Made by a program: the position numbers and the translations under genes. The notes under the pieces are model-generated. The model did no database searches, was not told the origin of the DNA, and saw nothing but the letters and a program-made list of their open reading frames with translations. Below, one piece after another: positions 21,863-31,718 of a DNA stretch of 43,982 nucleotides. Origin of the DNA: an uncultured Clostridia bacterium (GTDB lineage Bacteria > Bacillota > Clostridia > Oscillospirales > Ruminococcaceae); contig CANQKD010000017.1 in assembly GCA_947624375.1 (NCBI GenBank), positions 1 through 43,982 of the forward strand, written 5' to 3'. Position 1 is the first letter of the stretch, and every line of letters starts with the position of its first letter.

Positions 21863-24499
21863 ATGCGTGAATATCTTAAAAGCAGTGAAGATGTGCTGAA
21901 AGAGCTTGACACCTCATCAGGGGGAATTACAACTTCTCAGGCTGAGGAGCGCAGAGCCAAATACGGTCTGAACAAGCTGAAAGAGGGCGAGAAAAAGTCG
22001 CTCCTTCGCAGATTTTTAGAGCAGATAGCCGACCCGATGATAATCATACTTATCGCGGCGGCGGTGGTATCGGGCATAACCGCGGTATACGAGGGCGAGA
22101 GTTTCGCGGACGTTATCATAATAATGGCGGTCGTGATAATAAACGCCGTGCTTGGCGTATTTCAGGAGAGCAAAGCCGAAAAGGCTATAGAAGCACTTCA
22201 GGAGATAGCGGCGGCTACTTCAAAGGTAATGCGTGACGGCAAACAGGTAACGCTGCGAAGTGAAGAGCTTGTGCCGGGCGATATAGTTATACTGGAAGCA
22301 GGCGACAGCGTACCTGCCGACGGACGAATCATTGAGTGTGCGAGCCTTAAAGTTGAAGAAGCCGCTCTCACGGGTGAGTCTTTGCCTGTTACTAAAGAGA
22401 TAGCCGCACTTGAAAGCATCGATGGCAAAGACGTACCGCTGGGCGACAGAAAGAACATGGTCTACATGGGCAGCACGGTGGTTTACGGCAGAGGCGCGGC
22501 AGTTATAACTTCAATCGGCATGGACACCGAAATGGGCAAGATAGCCGATGCTCTGACCAAGGCGCAGGACAACGATACGCCGCTTCAGATAAAGCTGGCG
22601 CAGCTTTCAAAAATACTGACGTTTTTAGTGCTTGCGATATGCGTTATAATATTTGGTGTAAGTCTTATCAGGGCTGACAGCATTAACGGCGATGTGCTTA
22701 TAGACACATTCATGGTGGCAGTAAGCCTTGCGGTGGCTGCAATACCCGAGGGTCTTGCGGCGGTGGTAACTATAGTTTTGTCTATCGGCGTTACTAATAT
22801 GTCTAAGAGAAACGCTGTTATCCGCAAGCTTACGGCAGTTGAGACACTTGGCTGCGCTGAGATAATATGCTCCGACAAGACAGGCACTCTTACACAGAAC
22901 AAGATGACGGTAGTTGAGCATTACGGCGACGATGAGAAGCTTCTGGCAGAGGGTATGTCGCTTTCCTCCGATGCAGACCTTGACGAGAACGGCGAGGCTA
23001 TAGGAGAGCCTACCGAGTGTGCTCTGGTGAACTATGCAAACAAGCTGGGTCTGCCTAAAACGCAGCGCAAGAAAGCCATGCCGCGCATTGGTGAAGCACC
23101 GTTTGACTCCATGAGGAAGATGATGTCTACCGTACACCGCAGCGAGGACGGCAGCATTACGCAGTTTACAAAGGGTGCGCCCGATGAGATACTTCGCCGC
23201 TGCACCACCGCTTGGATAGGCGGCAAGGTCGTCACCCTTACAGACGAGATAAGAAACGATATAATGTCTGCCAACAAAAATATGGCTGACAGGGCTTTGC
23301 GTGTGCTTGCGTGCGCTTTCAGAAAGTGGGATACTCAGCCGCAGAGCTTTGAGGACAAATATCTCGAGCAGGAGCTTTGCTTTATAGGTCTTACGGGAAT
23401 GATAGACCCTATACGCCCCGAGGTAAAGGCTGCAATAGAGAGATGTCTCGGCGCGGGCATAAGACCCGTTATGATAACGGGCGACCACAAAGACACCGCT
23501 GTTGCCATAGCGAAAGACCTCGGCATTATTACAGATGCTTCGCAGGCTATTACGGGCGCGCAGCTTGATGAGATATCTGACGAGGACCTTGCAGAGAAGA
23601 TAGAGCTTTACAGCGTATACGCGCGCGTTCAGCCCGAGCACAAGGTACGCATAGTAAAGGCATGGCAGCAAAAGCACAAAGTCACCGCTATGACGGGTGA
23701 CGGCGTAAACGATGCGCCCTCTATAAAGAATGCTGACATAGGCATAGGCATGGGCATAACGGGCACTGATGTTACCAAAAACGTTGCCGATATGGTTCTT
23801 GCCGACGACAACTTTGCGACTATAATCTCCGCCGTTGAGGAGGGCAGGCGCATTTACGACAATATAAGAAAGTCTATTCAGTTTTTGCTTTCTTCAAACC
23901 TTTCGGAAGTGCTTTCTATATTCTTCTCTACGATGCTGGGATTTGTGATACTCAAGCCCGTGCACCTGTTGTGGATAAACCTTATCACCGACTGCCTGCC
24001 TGCTTTAGCGCTTGGCATGGAGCGCGCCGAAAAAGACATTATGAAACGCAAGCCGCGCCGCAGCGACGAGGGAATATTCTCGGGCGGACTGGGCGTTGAC
24101 GTGCTTTTGCAGGGACTGCTGGTAACTATCATCACGATGGCGGCATACTTCGTAGGTCACTTTATGGAGAGCGGCGTGTGGGAGATAGCGCAGTCGAACG
24201 ACGGCATGACAATGGCGTTTTTAGCGCTCTCAATGACGGAAGTTTTCCACTCGTTCAATATGCGGTCGCGCCGCAAATCTATATTCAGCTTCAAGAAGCA
24301 AAACCCCGTGCTGTGGGCATCAATGGCGCTGTCGCTCATATGCACAACGGGAGTTATATACATTCCTTTCCTGCGCAGCGCTTTCGGCTTTACGACCATA
24401 AGCCTCAAAGAATATTTCGTGGCAATGGCGCTGGCTGTAACAGTTATACCGATAATTGAGCTTGTAAAACTCATACAGAGAGCTACGGAGAAGAAATAA
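21863..24499 (+). CDS. Calcium-type P-type ATPase (P2A)
   Basis: An 878-residue membrane pump exporting Ca2+ (possibly other cations) at the cost of ATP. Features: actuator motif LTGESLPV, the ion-site helix AAIPEGLAAVVT with the PEGL of P2A pumps, phosphorylation site CSDKTGTLTQN, nucleotide site KGAPDEIL, hinge TGDGVNDAPS, and the C-terminal membrane segments (LLWINLITDCLPALALG). Length and order match bacterial SERCA-like pumps such as LMCA1. GGAGG lies before the ATG. Only 37 bases separate it from the GGDEF-EAL gene, and its TAA overlaps by one base the start of the MmeI-like gene. Confidence 0.95.
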   Translation: MREYLKSSEDVLKELDTSSGGITTSQAEERRAKYGLNKLKEGEKKSLLRRFLEQIADPMIIILIAAAVVSGITAVYEGESFADVIIIMAVVIINAVLGVFQESKAEKAIEALQEIAAATSKVMRDGKQVTLRSEELVPGDIVILEAGDSVPADGRIIECASLKVEEAALTGESLPVTKEIAALESIDGKDVPLGDRKNMVYMGSTVVYGRGAAVITSIGMDTEMGKIADALTKAQDNDTPLQIKLAQLSKILTFLVLAICVIIFGVSLIRADSINGDVLIDTFMVAVSLAVAAIPEGLAAVVTIVLSIGVTNMSKRNAVIRKLTAVETLGCAEIICSDKTGTLTQNKMTVVEHYGDDEKLLAEGMSLSSDADLDENGEAIGEPTECALVNYANKLGLPKTQRKKAMPRIGEAPFDSMRKMMSTVHRSEDGSITQFTKGAPDEILRRCTTAWIGGKVVTLTDEIRNDIMSANKNMADRALRVLACAFRKWDTQPQSFEDKYLEQELCFIGLTGMIDPIRPEVKAAIERCLGAGIRPVMITGDHKDTAVAIAKDLGIITDASQAITGAQLDEISDEDLAEKIELYSVYARVQPEHKVRIVKAWQQKHKVTAMTGDGVNDAPSIKNADIGIGMGITGTDVTKNVADMVLADDNFATIISAVEEGRRIYDNIRKSIQFLLSSNLSEVLSIFFSTMLGFVILKPVHLLWINLITDCLPALALGMERAEKDIMKRKPRRSDEGIFSGGLGVDVLLQGLLVTIITMAAYFVGHFMESGVWEIAQSNDGMTMAFLALSMTEVFHSFNMRSRRKSIFSFKKQNPVLWASMALSLICTTGVIYIPFLRSAFGFTTISLKEYFVAMALAVTVIPIIELVKLIQRATEKK

Positions 24500-27273
24500 T
24501 GACAGACAAAGAAAAGAAAGCCGCAGCCAGAAAGTTTGCTGAGAGCTGGAAAGGCAAGGGATACGAAAAAGGCGAGAGCCAGCCTTTCTGGAACGAACTT
24601 TTGCAGACGGTCTACGGCGTTGAGGACGTATACAGATCTATAAGATACGAAGAACAGGTAAAGCTTGATAACACCGCTTTTATTGACGGCTACATTGACG
24701 ACACGCACGTTATGATAGAGCAGAAGTCTGTTGACAAAGACCTGCGCAAGGCTATCAGGCAGTCGGACGGCTCGGTCCTCACGCCGTTTCAGCAGGCAAA
24801 GAGGTATGCCGCGGAACTGCCGTATTCAAAGCGGCCGCGGTGGATAGTTACCTGCAATTTTTCAGAGTTTCTTGTGTATGATATGGAAAAGCCCAACAGC
24901 GAGCCCGAGCAGATATTTCTGAAAGACCTGCCCGAGGAATACTACCGTTTGCAGTTTCTTGTTGACACGGGCGATGAGAATATCAAGAAGGAAATGGAGA
25001 TATCTCTGAAAGCAGGCGAACTGGTTGGCAAGCTGTATGATGTCATACTGAAACAATACAGCGACCCCGAAAGCCCCGAAACGCTCAAAAGCCTGAATAT
25101 GCTCTGCGTGCGGCTGGTGTTCTGTATGTATGCGGAGGATGCAGGCATTTTTGGCAAGCACGATATGTTCGGCAGCTATCTGCGGCAGTATCAGGCGAAA
25201 GACGTTCGCAGGGCGCTGATAGAGCTTTTTCGCGTGCTGGACACAAAGGAAGAGGACAGAGACAAGTATATGGAGGAAGACCTCTCTGCTTTTCCATATG
25301 TGAACGGCGGACTTTTTGCTGATGAAGATATAGAGATACCGCGCTTTAACGATGAGATAACCGACCTTCTGGTAAACAAGGCAAGTGCAGGCTTCAACTG
25401 GTCGGAGATCTCGCCGACGATATTCGGGGCGGTGTTTGAGAGCACTCTGAACCCCGAAACAAGGCGCAGCGGCGGTATGCATTACACGTCTATCGAGAAC
25501 ATTCACAAGGTCATTGATCCGCTTTTTCTTGACGGTCTGAAAGAAGAATTTGCGCAGATATGCGAAATAAAGGTAACCAAGACGAGAAACAGCCGCCTTG
25601 AAGCTTTCAGAGACAAGCTTGCCTCGCTTACGTTTTTAGACCCTGCGTGCGGCAGCGGAAATTTTCTGACCGAGACGTATATTTGTCTTAGGCGGCTGGA
25701 AAACATGGCTCTTGAAAAGATACACGGTGCGCAGATGCTGCTGGGCGGCGAGGGCGAATTTGACCCGATAAAGGTAGGCATAGGGCAGTTTTACGGCATT
25801 GAGATAAACGATTTTGCCGTTACCGTTGCCAAGACCGCCTTGTGGATAGCCGAAGCGCAGATGAAATATGAAACGGAGCAGATAGTGCAGCAGGAAATTG
25901 CGTTTTTGCCGCTGAAAAGCTATGCCAACATTGTTGAGGGCAACGCCCTGCGCATTGACTGGCAAGACGTTGTGCCCAAAGAAAAGCTGAATTACATAAT
26001 GGGCAATCCGCCGTTCGTGGGTGCCAGACTTATGAGCAGTGAACAGAAGCAAGATGTTTTTGATATTTTCAGCGGTGTAAAAAACAACGGCAACCTTGAC
26101 TATGTTGCTTGTTGGTATAAAAAAGCCGCAGAGCTTATGACGGGTACTGCGGTAAGAACTGCGCTTGTTTCCACTAATTCAATTACGCAGGGTGAGCAGG
26201 TAGCGATACTTTGGAAAAATCTTTTTGAAGAAGGCGTGCACATTGATTTTGCACACCGCACTTTCAGGTGGGACAGCGAAGCAACATTAAAAGCGCACGT
26301 TCACTGTGTTATTGTAGGATTTAGCAAGGCTCGGAATGACGATCCAAAATATATTTTTGACAATGATACGAAAAAGGAAGTACATAATATAAACGGTTAT
26401 CTTATAGAAGCTGAAGATATAGTTATTGAAAGCCGTGTTAATCCTCTTTGCAATGTACCTCCGATCGGAATAGGCAATAAACCTATTGACGGCGGCAACT
26501 ATCTTTTCAAAGAAGATGAAATGTTAGAATTTATAAAGGCAGAACCTAAGTCTAAAGAATACTTTAAGAAATGGCTTGGCTCTGATGAATTTATAAACGG
26601 TTATTATAGATATTGTCTATGGCTGGGCGATTGCTCACCGAAAGAACTGCGCTCAATGCCGGAATGTTTAAAAAGAGTTGAAAATGTAAGGCAATTCAGA
26701 CTGGCAAGCAAAAGCGCAGGTACACGAAAAATCGCTGATAAGCCAACGCGGTTTCATGTTGAAAATATGCCGGATTCGAGTTCAATTATTATCCCTGAAA
26801 CGTCATCTGAAAACAGGCGGTATATACCAATAGGATTTATTACAAGTGATATTCTATGCAGCAATTCAATAAGGTTAATGCCAAACGCCACGTTATACCA
26901 TTTCGGTGTACTGACTTCAAATGTACATATGGCGTGGATGAGGGCGGTTGCCGGCAGGCTGAAAAGCGACTATCGCTATTCAAAAGACATCGTCTACAAC
27001 AACTTCCCGTGGTGTGAGCCGAGCGCGGAACAAAAGGCTAAAATTGAGCAGACCGCGCAGGGGATTTTAGATGCCCGCGCGAAATATCCCGACTGCTCTC
27101 TTGCCGACCTGTACGACGAGACTACCATGCCGCCCGACCTGCGCAGGGCTCACCAGCTGAATGACTTTGCTGTTATGGCAGCCTACGGCTTTGCGAAAAA
27201 TATTACCGAGTCGGAATGTGTTGCCGCCCTGATGAAAATGTACCGCGCACTGACGGACAGCGAACAGAAATAA
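24499..27273 (+). CDS. Type IIL (MmeI-like) restriction-modification enzyme
   Basis: A 924-residue single-chain enzyme, close to MmeI (919), which both methylates adenine on one strand and cuts at a distance. Order: N-terminal PD-(D/E)xK nuclease with E74-Q-K76 (VMIEQKS) and Asp at 63/67/68; helical spacer (about 150-330); γ-class methyltransferase with LDPACGSGNFL (about 380-390) and GNPPF (about 501-505); target-recognition domain (about 600-860); C-terminal helices. No separate specificity or nuclease gene is needed. Its ATG overlaps the pump's stop (TAATG), an odd partnership. The target-recognition part (about 26,050-26,950) looks clearly more AT-rich than the rest, a sign of domain exchange. 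Confidence 0.92.
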   Translation: MTDKEKKAAARKFAESWKGKGYEKGESQPFWNELLQTVYGVEDVYRSIRYEEQVKLDNTAFIDGYIDDTHVMIEQKSVDKDLRKAIRQSDGSVLTPFQQAKRYAAELPYSKRPRWIVTCNFSEFLVYDMEKPNSEPEQIFLKDLPEEYYRLQFLVDTGDENIKKEMEISLKAGELVGKLYDVILKQYSDPESPETLKSLNMLCVRLVFCMYAEDAGIFGKHDMFGSYLRQYQAKDVRRALIELFRVLDTKEEDRDKYMEEDLSAFPYVNGGLFADEDIEIPRFNDEITDLLVNKASAGFNWSEISPTIFGAVFESTLNPETRRSGGMHYTSIENIHKVIDPLFLDGLKEEFAQICEIKVTKTRNSRLEAFRDKLASLTFLDPACGSGNFLTETYICLRRLENMALEKIHGAQMLLGGEGEFDPIKVGIGQFYGIEINDFAVTVAKTALWIAEAQMKYETEQIVQQEIAFLPLKSYANIVEGNALRIDWQDVVPKEKLNYIMGNPPFVGARLMSSEQKQDVFDIFSGVKNNGNLDYVACWYKKAAELMTGTAVRTALVSTNSITQGEQVAILWKNLFEEGVHIDFAHRTFRWDSEATLKAHVHCVIVGFSKARNDDPKYIFDNDTKKEVHNINGYLIEAEDIVIESRVNPLCNVPPIGIGNKPIDGGNYLFKEDEMLEFIKAEPKSKEYFKKWLGSDEFINGYYRYCLWLGDCSPKELRSMPECLKRVENVRQFRLASKSAGTRKIADKPTRFHVENMPDSSSIIIPETSSENRRYIPIGFITSDILCSNSIRLMPNATLYHFGVLTSNVHMAWMRAVAGRLKSDYRYSKDIVYNNFPWCEPSAEQKAKIEQTAQGILDARAKYPDCSLADLYDETTMPPDLRRAHQLNDFAVMAAYGFAKNITESECVAALMKMYRALTDSEQK

Positions 27274-27274
27274 T

Positions 27275-27310
27275 AAAAAGGAATTGTTGCATATGCAGCA
27301 GCTCCTTTGT
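27275..27310 (+). terminator. Possible terminator after the MmeI-like gene
   Basis: AAAGGA and TCCTTT arms with an inner TTGC/GCAG stem; the T-tail is poor (GTTATGG...), so strength is doubtful. Confidence 0.45.
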
Positions 27311-27392
27311 TATGGTATATTTTTAATAACGCTGTTGCGCACGCAAGCGCGCTGGAGAAATAGCTATGCACTACAGCAAGGGGGCTCAGCTA

Positions 27393-27877
27393 TTAGAAGC
27401 AAGATAACCAGAGGCAAGACGTATGGGCTTTTCACTTAATTTGGCGTTCCATAATGGAACGCGGAAAGAGAGCGTTGCGCTACAACAAGGGAACGCCCTC
27501 TCTTGCATGGGATTAGCGTTCCCAAAGGGAACGCTTGAAGAATTATTTCGCCCCAAAAATTAAAAGCGAAATAATTCTTTCCGCGGTCGTTTACGACCGC
27601 TGCCCTCATTTCAAAATAGTCCACCGGACTATTTTGAAATTCACCCTTTGCGGAGCGCACGTTGTGTCTTTGTGGGGCTTTGCCCCACGCCCCACGACCC
27701 TTTTGAAAAAGGGTCGACCGAAAACTTTTGGTTTCTTGACAGAGTTTATAACCTTTGCGCGTTGTGGCGGTCAACGTGTGCGCTCCTGCGCGCTGCGAAA
27801 GCAGCAATTTTAACATTATTACGCGCAAAAGCTGCCATGCAATTTCTTGCCTCTTGCTTCTTGCCTCTAGCCTCTAG
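27393..27877 (-). repeat. Dispersed mosaic palindromic repeat, copy D, flanked by heptamer repeats
   Basis: Begins with heptamers TTAGAAG CAAGATA (27393-27406). Then: GCGTTCCATAATGGAACGC (27443-27461), GCGTTCCCAAAGGGAACGC (27508-27526), a GAAGAATTAT/ATAATTCTT palindrome with GCGGTCG-TTTA-CGACCGC (27538-27602), the hairpin CAAAATAGTCC/GGACTATTTTG next to CGGAGCGCACGT (27611-27662), GGGGCTTTGCCCC (27674-27686), the CCCTTTTGAAAAAGGG hairpin (27698-27713), the GTCAACGTGTGCGCTCCTGC end module (27768-27787), and five heptamers (27843-27877). The last heptamers supply the D-LDH stop codon. Nothing else in this gap. Confidence 0.75.
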
Positions 27878-28905
27878 AAGCACCTCTCCGACCTTTGTTT
27901 ACGGCAGTTTTCTACGCTGCCGCAGCGGTAGCAAAGCTCGTTCGGGCAGCTGCCGCTTTCAAAAAACTGCGTGATGTTCTTCACGGTAGTCTCTGCGATA
28001 TTCGCAAGCGCTTCCTCGGTAAGAAACGCCTGGTGCGATGTTACCAGCACGTTGGGCATGGTAATCAGCCTTGCCAGCGTATCGTCGGCAACGATATGCC
28101 CCGAATAATCTTCAAAAAATATATCAGCCTCTTCTTCATACACATCAAGGCACGCCGCCCCTACCCTGCGCTCTTTTATGCCGTCAAGCAGCGCCTCGGC
28201 ATCTATCAGCGCACCGCGTGAGGTATTGACGATCACCACGCCTTTTTTCATCTTCGCTATGCTGTTTTCGTTTATCATATGGTAGCTTTCATCGTTGAGC
28301 GGACAGTGCAGCGAGATCATATCGCTTTGCTCAAAAAGCTCATCTTTTGTGACATATTTTATTCCGCTGCCCTCTGCCGGGAATTTATCATAAGCTATAA
28401 CGTTCATGCCAAAGCCGCGGCAGATATCTATAAACACTCTGCCGATGCGCCCCGTGCCCACAACGCCTACCGTTCTGCCGTGCAGCTCAAAGCCTGTAAG
28501 CCCGTTTAAGCTGAAATTGAAGTCTTTAGTGCGGTCATATGCTTTGTGTATGCGCCTTATCGAGGTCAGCAGCATTGCCATGGTATGCTCTGCCACCGCA
28601 TACGGCGAATAGGCAGGCACGTGCAGCACGTGAATTTTGCCGAAGCAGTACTTTACATCAACATTGTTATAGCCTGCACACCGCAGAGCTATTATTTTTA
28701 CGCCCATTTCGCAAAGCCTGTCGATAACCGCGCTGTTCACGCTGTCGTTTACGAACACGCACACGCCCTCGCAGCCGTTTGCAAGCTGTGCGGTATCTTC
28801 GCTCAGCTTGGTTTCATAAAACTTAAAGTCAACGCCGCTTTCTTTGCCGAATTTTTCAAACGACGGCACATCATACTGTTTGGTATCAAAAAACGCTATC
28901 TTCAT
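27874..28905 (-). CDS. ldhA: D-lactate dehydrogenase with cysteine-rich tail
   Basis: A 343-residue NAD-dependent D-2-hydroxyacid dehydrogenase reducing pyruvate to D-lactate, a fermentation end step. NAD-binding GTGRIG, catalytic Arg (NTSRGALID), Glu (DVYEEE) and His (SHQAFLT) are present; CAGYNNVD and VPAYSPYAVAEHT are typical of the LdhA group rather than serine-pathway relatives. The normal enzyme ends near ITQFFESG. Here about 23 further residues carry five cysteines (CPNELCYRCG, ENCRK, RCF), and the stop codon lies inside the heptamer repeat, so the tail may have grown by repeat invasion. GAGGGG precedes the ATG. The ABC permease gene ends 52 bases upstream on the same strand. Confidence 0.9.
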   Translation of the reverse strand: MKIAFFDTKQYDVPSFEKFGKESGVDFKFYETKLSEDTAQLANGCEGVCVFVNDSVNSAVIDRLCEMGVKIIALRCAGYNNVDVKYCFGKIHVLHVPAYSPYAVAEHTMAMLLTSIRRIHKAYDRTKDFNFSLNGLTGFELHGRTVGVVGTGRIGRVFIDICRGFGMNVIAYDKFPAEGSGIKYVTKDELFEQSDMISLHCPLNDESYHMINENSIAKMKKGVVIVNTSRGALIDAEALLDGIKERRVGAACLDVYEEEADIFFEDYSGHIVADDTLARLITMPNVLVTSHQAFLTEEALANIAETTVKNITQFFESGSCPNELCYRCGSVENCRKQRSERCF

Positions 28906-28957
28906 AAAATGCCCCTCTCAGAATATCTTACAAATATTTTGGTCAGCGTGAGCCGCT

Positions 28958-30403
28958 CTATACATATGAAAGCTCTTTCTCTCTCACTTGCTTCTTTTTA
29001 CGAACTTTTCTGCCGCACACGCGCATTCTTTTGTACACCACGCTGCTGCCGAGCGCCCTGAGCACGGCTGACAGAGCGAGCATCACAAGTATGATTATCA
29101 CATAGTATCTGTTTGGTATATTCTTTTCAAAGATAAATTCTAAAAGACCCTCAAGCCCTACAAACACACCTACCGAAAAACATATCAAGACAGAGCCTTT
29201 ATAGGAGTTTGCCATGGCGTTTCCCGAACTGCTTATATCGCCGGTTATGATCATATGGAATATCTGCGTAAATACAAACGCTGCAAGCAGAGAAAGGCTT
29301 CTTATCAGCAGATGCTGTTTTGTGCAGAACACCAGAGTAGTCGGCAGGGCTGCCACAGCATACTCTGCAAACAAAACATCGCTTATAAGCAGTATGGCAG
29401 GCGGCAGAAATTTTGCCTTGAACGGTCCGCTGATGAGCACCTTGTACTTTTTTGCGACATATGTTTCTGCCGTGCTGCATAATATCCATATAATGAGCAG
29501 GTCAGTCATTGAGCGTATCATAATATATCTTGTCAAAAGCGATACGGCTGCCCCCAGCAAAGGCGCGGCTATCATGATCTTCCATTCACCGCAAAAGCTC
29601 ACCAGCTTTAATACTTCGCCAAAGAAGCCGCTCTGCTTTTTTATATCGAAGTCCCACGGCTTGCCCTCAAGCATTTTAAGGTTGCGCCGCTGTTTTGCAA
29701 GAATTAAAACCACTGTTACGGCATATACAGCATACGCAAAAATATCAATGGGGAAAGCTGCATCTTTCTTTACGATATCGCCTATAGCGCCTGCAAAGAC
29801 ACACAGTATATACATAATGCAGAGGCTTACAGTTGCAATAACGCCTTTTGCCCTTGTTCTTTTAGTTACTGATGCGCATGCATATGAGATAACTATAACT
29901 TCCATTAACATTATAGCTATCAGCAAAGCGGCAGGCGAGTTATACATATTATCAAATACAAGCGAATACACCAGCGCAAAGGTGCTCAATACCGCGGTAG
30001 GCAGCACAGTAAAAATATTATACTGCCGCACATTATATGCATACACCTGTTTTACCGTAACGGGCATGGCTATAAGCGGTATTGAGGTGACATAGCAGCC
30101 TTTCGGGGCATCAGATGTTAACATCAGCGACGCAACATTCTGGGGGTCAAGGTTGAACGTTCTGAACATGGACATAAAGCTGGCGCATATCACCACGGGC
30201 ATACCTGCGCCGTAAAGCATATCGGGCTTTTTATAAAACGCTGCTGCCGCGCACAATACTAAACAGCCAAGCAAAATGATCACATATACCGCCTCAGTCC
30301 CTATCTGAGCTTTGCTGAGCATGGTGCGGCGCAGTTTTTCAAACCTGCGGTTCACGCTCATCTTAGGGTCGTATTTTATCTGTTCTTTTGGCTTTTTAGA
30401 CAT
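28958..30403 (-). CDS. ABC transporter membrane protein
   Basis: A 481-residue protein with about ten to twelve hydrophobic segments, partner of the ATPase upstream. Neither the N-terminus (cytoplasmic, KPKEQIKYDPKMSVNRRF) nor the helices match a named permease that I know, but the GntR-ATPase-permease order is that of YtrA/YtrB-type envelope ABC systems. The start is taken at the ATG at 30403, with GAGGGTG 6 bases ahead, overlapping the ATPase stop by 8 bases; a GTG at 30412 would add three residues. Ends in a basic tail (RKVRKKKQVREKE). Substrate unknown. Confidence 0.8.
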   Translation of the reverse strand: MSKKPKEQIKYDPKMSVNRRFEKLRRTMLSKAQIGTEAVYVIILLGCLVLCAAAAFYKKPDMLYGAGMPVVICASFMSMFRTFNLDPQNVASLMLTSDAPKGCYVTSIPLIAMPVTVKQVYAYNVRQYNIFTVLPTAVLSTFALVYSLVFDNMYNSPAALLIAIMLMEVIVISYACASVTKRTRAKGVIATVSLCIMYILCVFAGAIGDIVKKDAAFPIDIFAYAVYAVTVVLILAKQRRNLKMLEGKPWDFDIKKQSGFFGEVLKLVSFCGEWKIMIAAPLLGAAVSLLTRYIMIRSMTDLLIIWILCSTAETYVAKKYKVLISGPFKAKFLPPAILLISDVLFAEYAVAALPTTLVFCTKQHLLIRSLSLLAAFVFTQIFHMIITGDISSSGNAMANSYKGSVLICFSVGVFVGLEGLLEFIFEKNIPNRYYVIIILVMLALSAVLRALGSSVVYKRMRVCGRKVRKKKQVREKELSYV

Positions 30404-31298
30404 CTTTCTCACCCTCTGTTTTGTCCTCTATCTCAACTATATCCGCTCTGTTGCCCCATATGCTGAATGTGAGCAGGTTCTCAACATTTGGTGTATGCAC
30501 CGAAACGTCACCAAACGATGAAACATAGCGCCTCTCAACGAGCGCTTCAAAGCTGGAATGTCCTCTGCGTATGCCGACGGCAAACTTTTCGTTATCTGTA
30601 TTCAATGCTGTGATACTTCCCTGCACCACCGCATACTTGTCTTCAACGGCATCGACCGAAAGGCTCTCGGTCACTTTGCCGTCTATAACAACGGTTATGT
30701 AGTCTGCAATCTTGTCAAGGTCGCCGGTAATATGCGTTGAAAACAGCACCGAAGTCTCGCCGTCAGAAACTATCTCACGCAGGAAGTCAAGCACTTCTAT
30801 TCTTGCCACGGGGTCAAGTCCGCTGGTGGGTTCATCTAGAAGCAGAAGTTTTGGTTTGTGCGCAAGTGTTAAAGCGAACATGGCTTTCATCTTCATGCCC
30901 TTTGAAAACTCGCCGAACTTCTTTGTCGGCGGCAATTCCCACCGCGTGGCGTACTGCTCGAAAAGCTTCTGATCCCAAGTGGGGTACATCAGCGCGAACA
31001 TTTTCGCGTACTTTTTAAGGTTTGACGTCACCAGAAGATAGTCGTCATCTGAAATGTAGCCCAGCTGCATTTTTATTTCTATCTCATCTGTTATATTGTC
31101 AAGACCCATGAGCTTTATGCTGCCGCTGTCTCTGTCCAGTGCGTTGAGCATAAGTTTTATAATAGTAGTTTTGCCTGCACCGTTCTGACCTACCAGCCCC
31201 ATTACCGCGCCTTTTTCAAGAGAGAACGAAACATCGCTCAGCTTAAAATCGCCAAAGCTCTTGCACAGATCTCTGACCTGTATAGCCATATCATTCAT
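30396..31298 (-). CDS. ABC transporter ATPase
   Basis: A 300-residue ATP-binding subunit. Walker A is GQNGAGKTT, signature FSKGMKMK (a common variant of LSGGQ in YtrB/bacitracin-type exporters), Walker B LLLDEPTSGLD, switch His in STHITGD. A C-terminal domain of about 80 residues follows. Start at 31298 is preferred because CGGAGG lies 8 bases ahead, and it overlaps the GntR stop by 8 bases. The set GntR regulator-ATPase-permease forms an overlapping, translationally coupled operon, probably induced when the regulator senses its ligand. Confidence 0.9.
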   Translation of the reverse strand: MNDMAIQVRDLCKSFGDFKLSDVSFSLEKGAVMGLVGQNGAGKTTIIKLMLNALDRDSGSIKLMGLDNITDEIEIKMQLGYISDDDYLLVTSNLKKYAKMFALMYPTWDQKLFEQYATRWELPPTKKFGEFSKGMKMKAMFALTLAHKPKLLLLDEPTSGLDPVARIEVLDFLREIVSDGETSVLFSTHITGDLDKIADYITVVIDGKVTESLSVDAVEDKYAVVQGSITALNTDNEKFAVGIRRGHSSFEALVERRYVSSFGDVSVHTPNVENLLTFSIWGNRADIVEIEDKTEGEKDV

Positions 31299-31674
31299 TT
31301 TCTGATCCTCCGTATATTTCATCTAAAACGCCCTCCAGCGCCTTTTTTTCAATGCCGTATTCTTTTGCCTGCCTTGCCGCTTTGTCAAACTCTTCAAGAG
31401 CCTTTTGGTGTGCCGCAGACTGGATATTGCCTATGTCGTCCGCTTTTACAAACGTCCCCTTGCCTGCTATCGTGTATATCAGACCGTCACGCTCTAGGTC
31501 CATATACGCTCGTTTGGTGGTTATCGCGCTGACGTTCAGGTCTTTGGCAAGCTGCCGCACCGACGGGAGCATTTCGTTGTTTTTCAGCCGCCCCTCAAAG
31601 ATGTCTTTCTTTATGCTGTCTTCTATCTGCTCATACATCGGCTTTTCGCTCGTATAGCTTATGTTTACGTTCAT
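31291..31674 (-). CDS. GntR-family regulator, YtrA subfamily
   Basis: A 127-residue repressor. The winged helix occupies residues about 10-78 (KPMYEQIEDSIKKDI, LPSVRQLAKDLNVSAITTKR, YMDLERDGLIYTIAGKGTFV), followed by only about 45 helical residues, the short C-terminal part that defines YtrA members, which usually control an adjacent ABC operon. AAAGGAG is 7 bases before the ATG. Its promoter (31719-31747) carries an AT-rich imperfect dyad (GATATA...TATATC), a likely own operator. Confidence 0.92.
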   Translation of the reverse strand: MNVNISYTSEKPMYEQIEDSIKKDIFEGRLKNNEMLPSVRQLAKDLNVSAITTKRAYMDLERDGLIYTIAGKGTFVKADDIGNIQSAAHQKALEEFDKAARQAKEYGIEKKALEGVLDEIYGGSENE

Positions 31675-31718
31675 GACACCGCTCCTTTCTTTTCAATGTG
31701 TGTATATCTGATATATAC

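Noticed and set aside
22625-23677. 350-residue minus-strand frame inside the P-type ATPase gene
   Set aside because: Antisense shadow of an unmistakable ATPase; composition is that of reverse-read codons.
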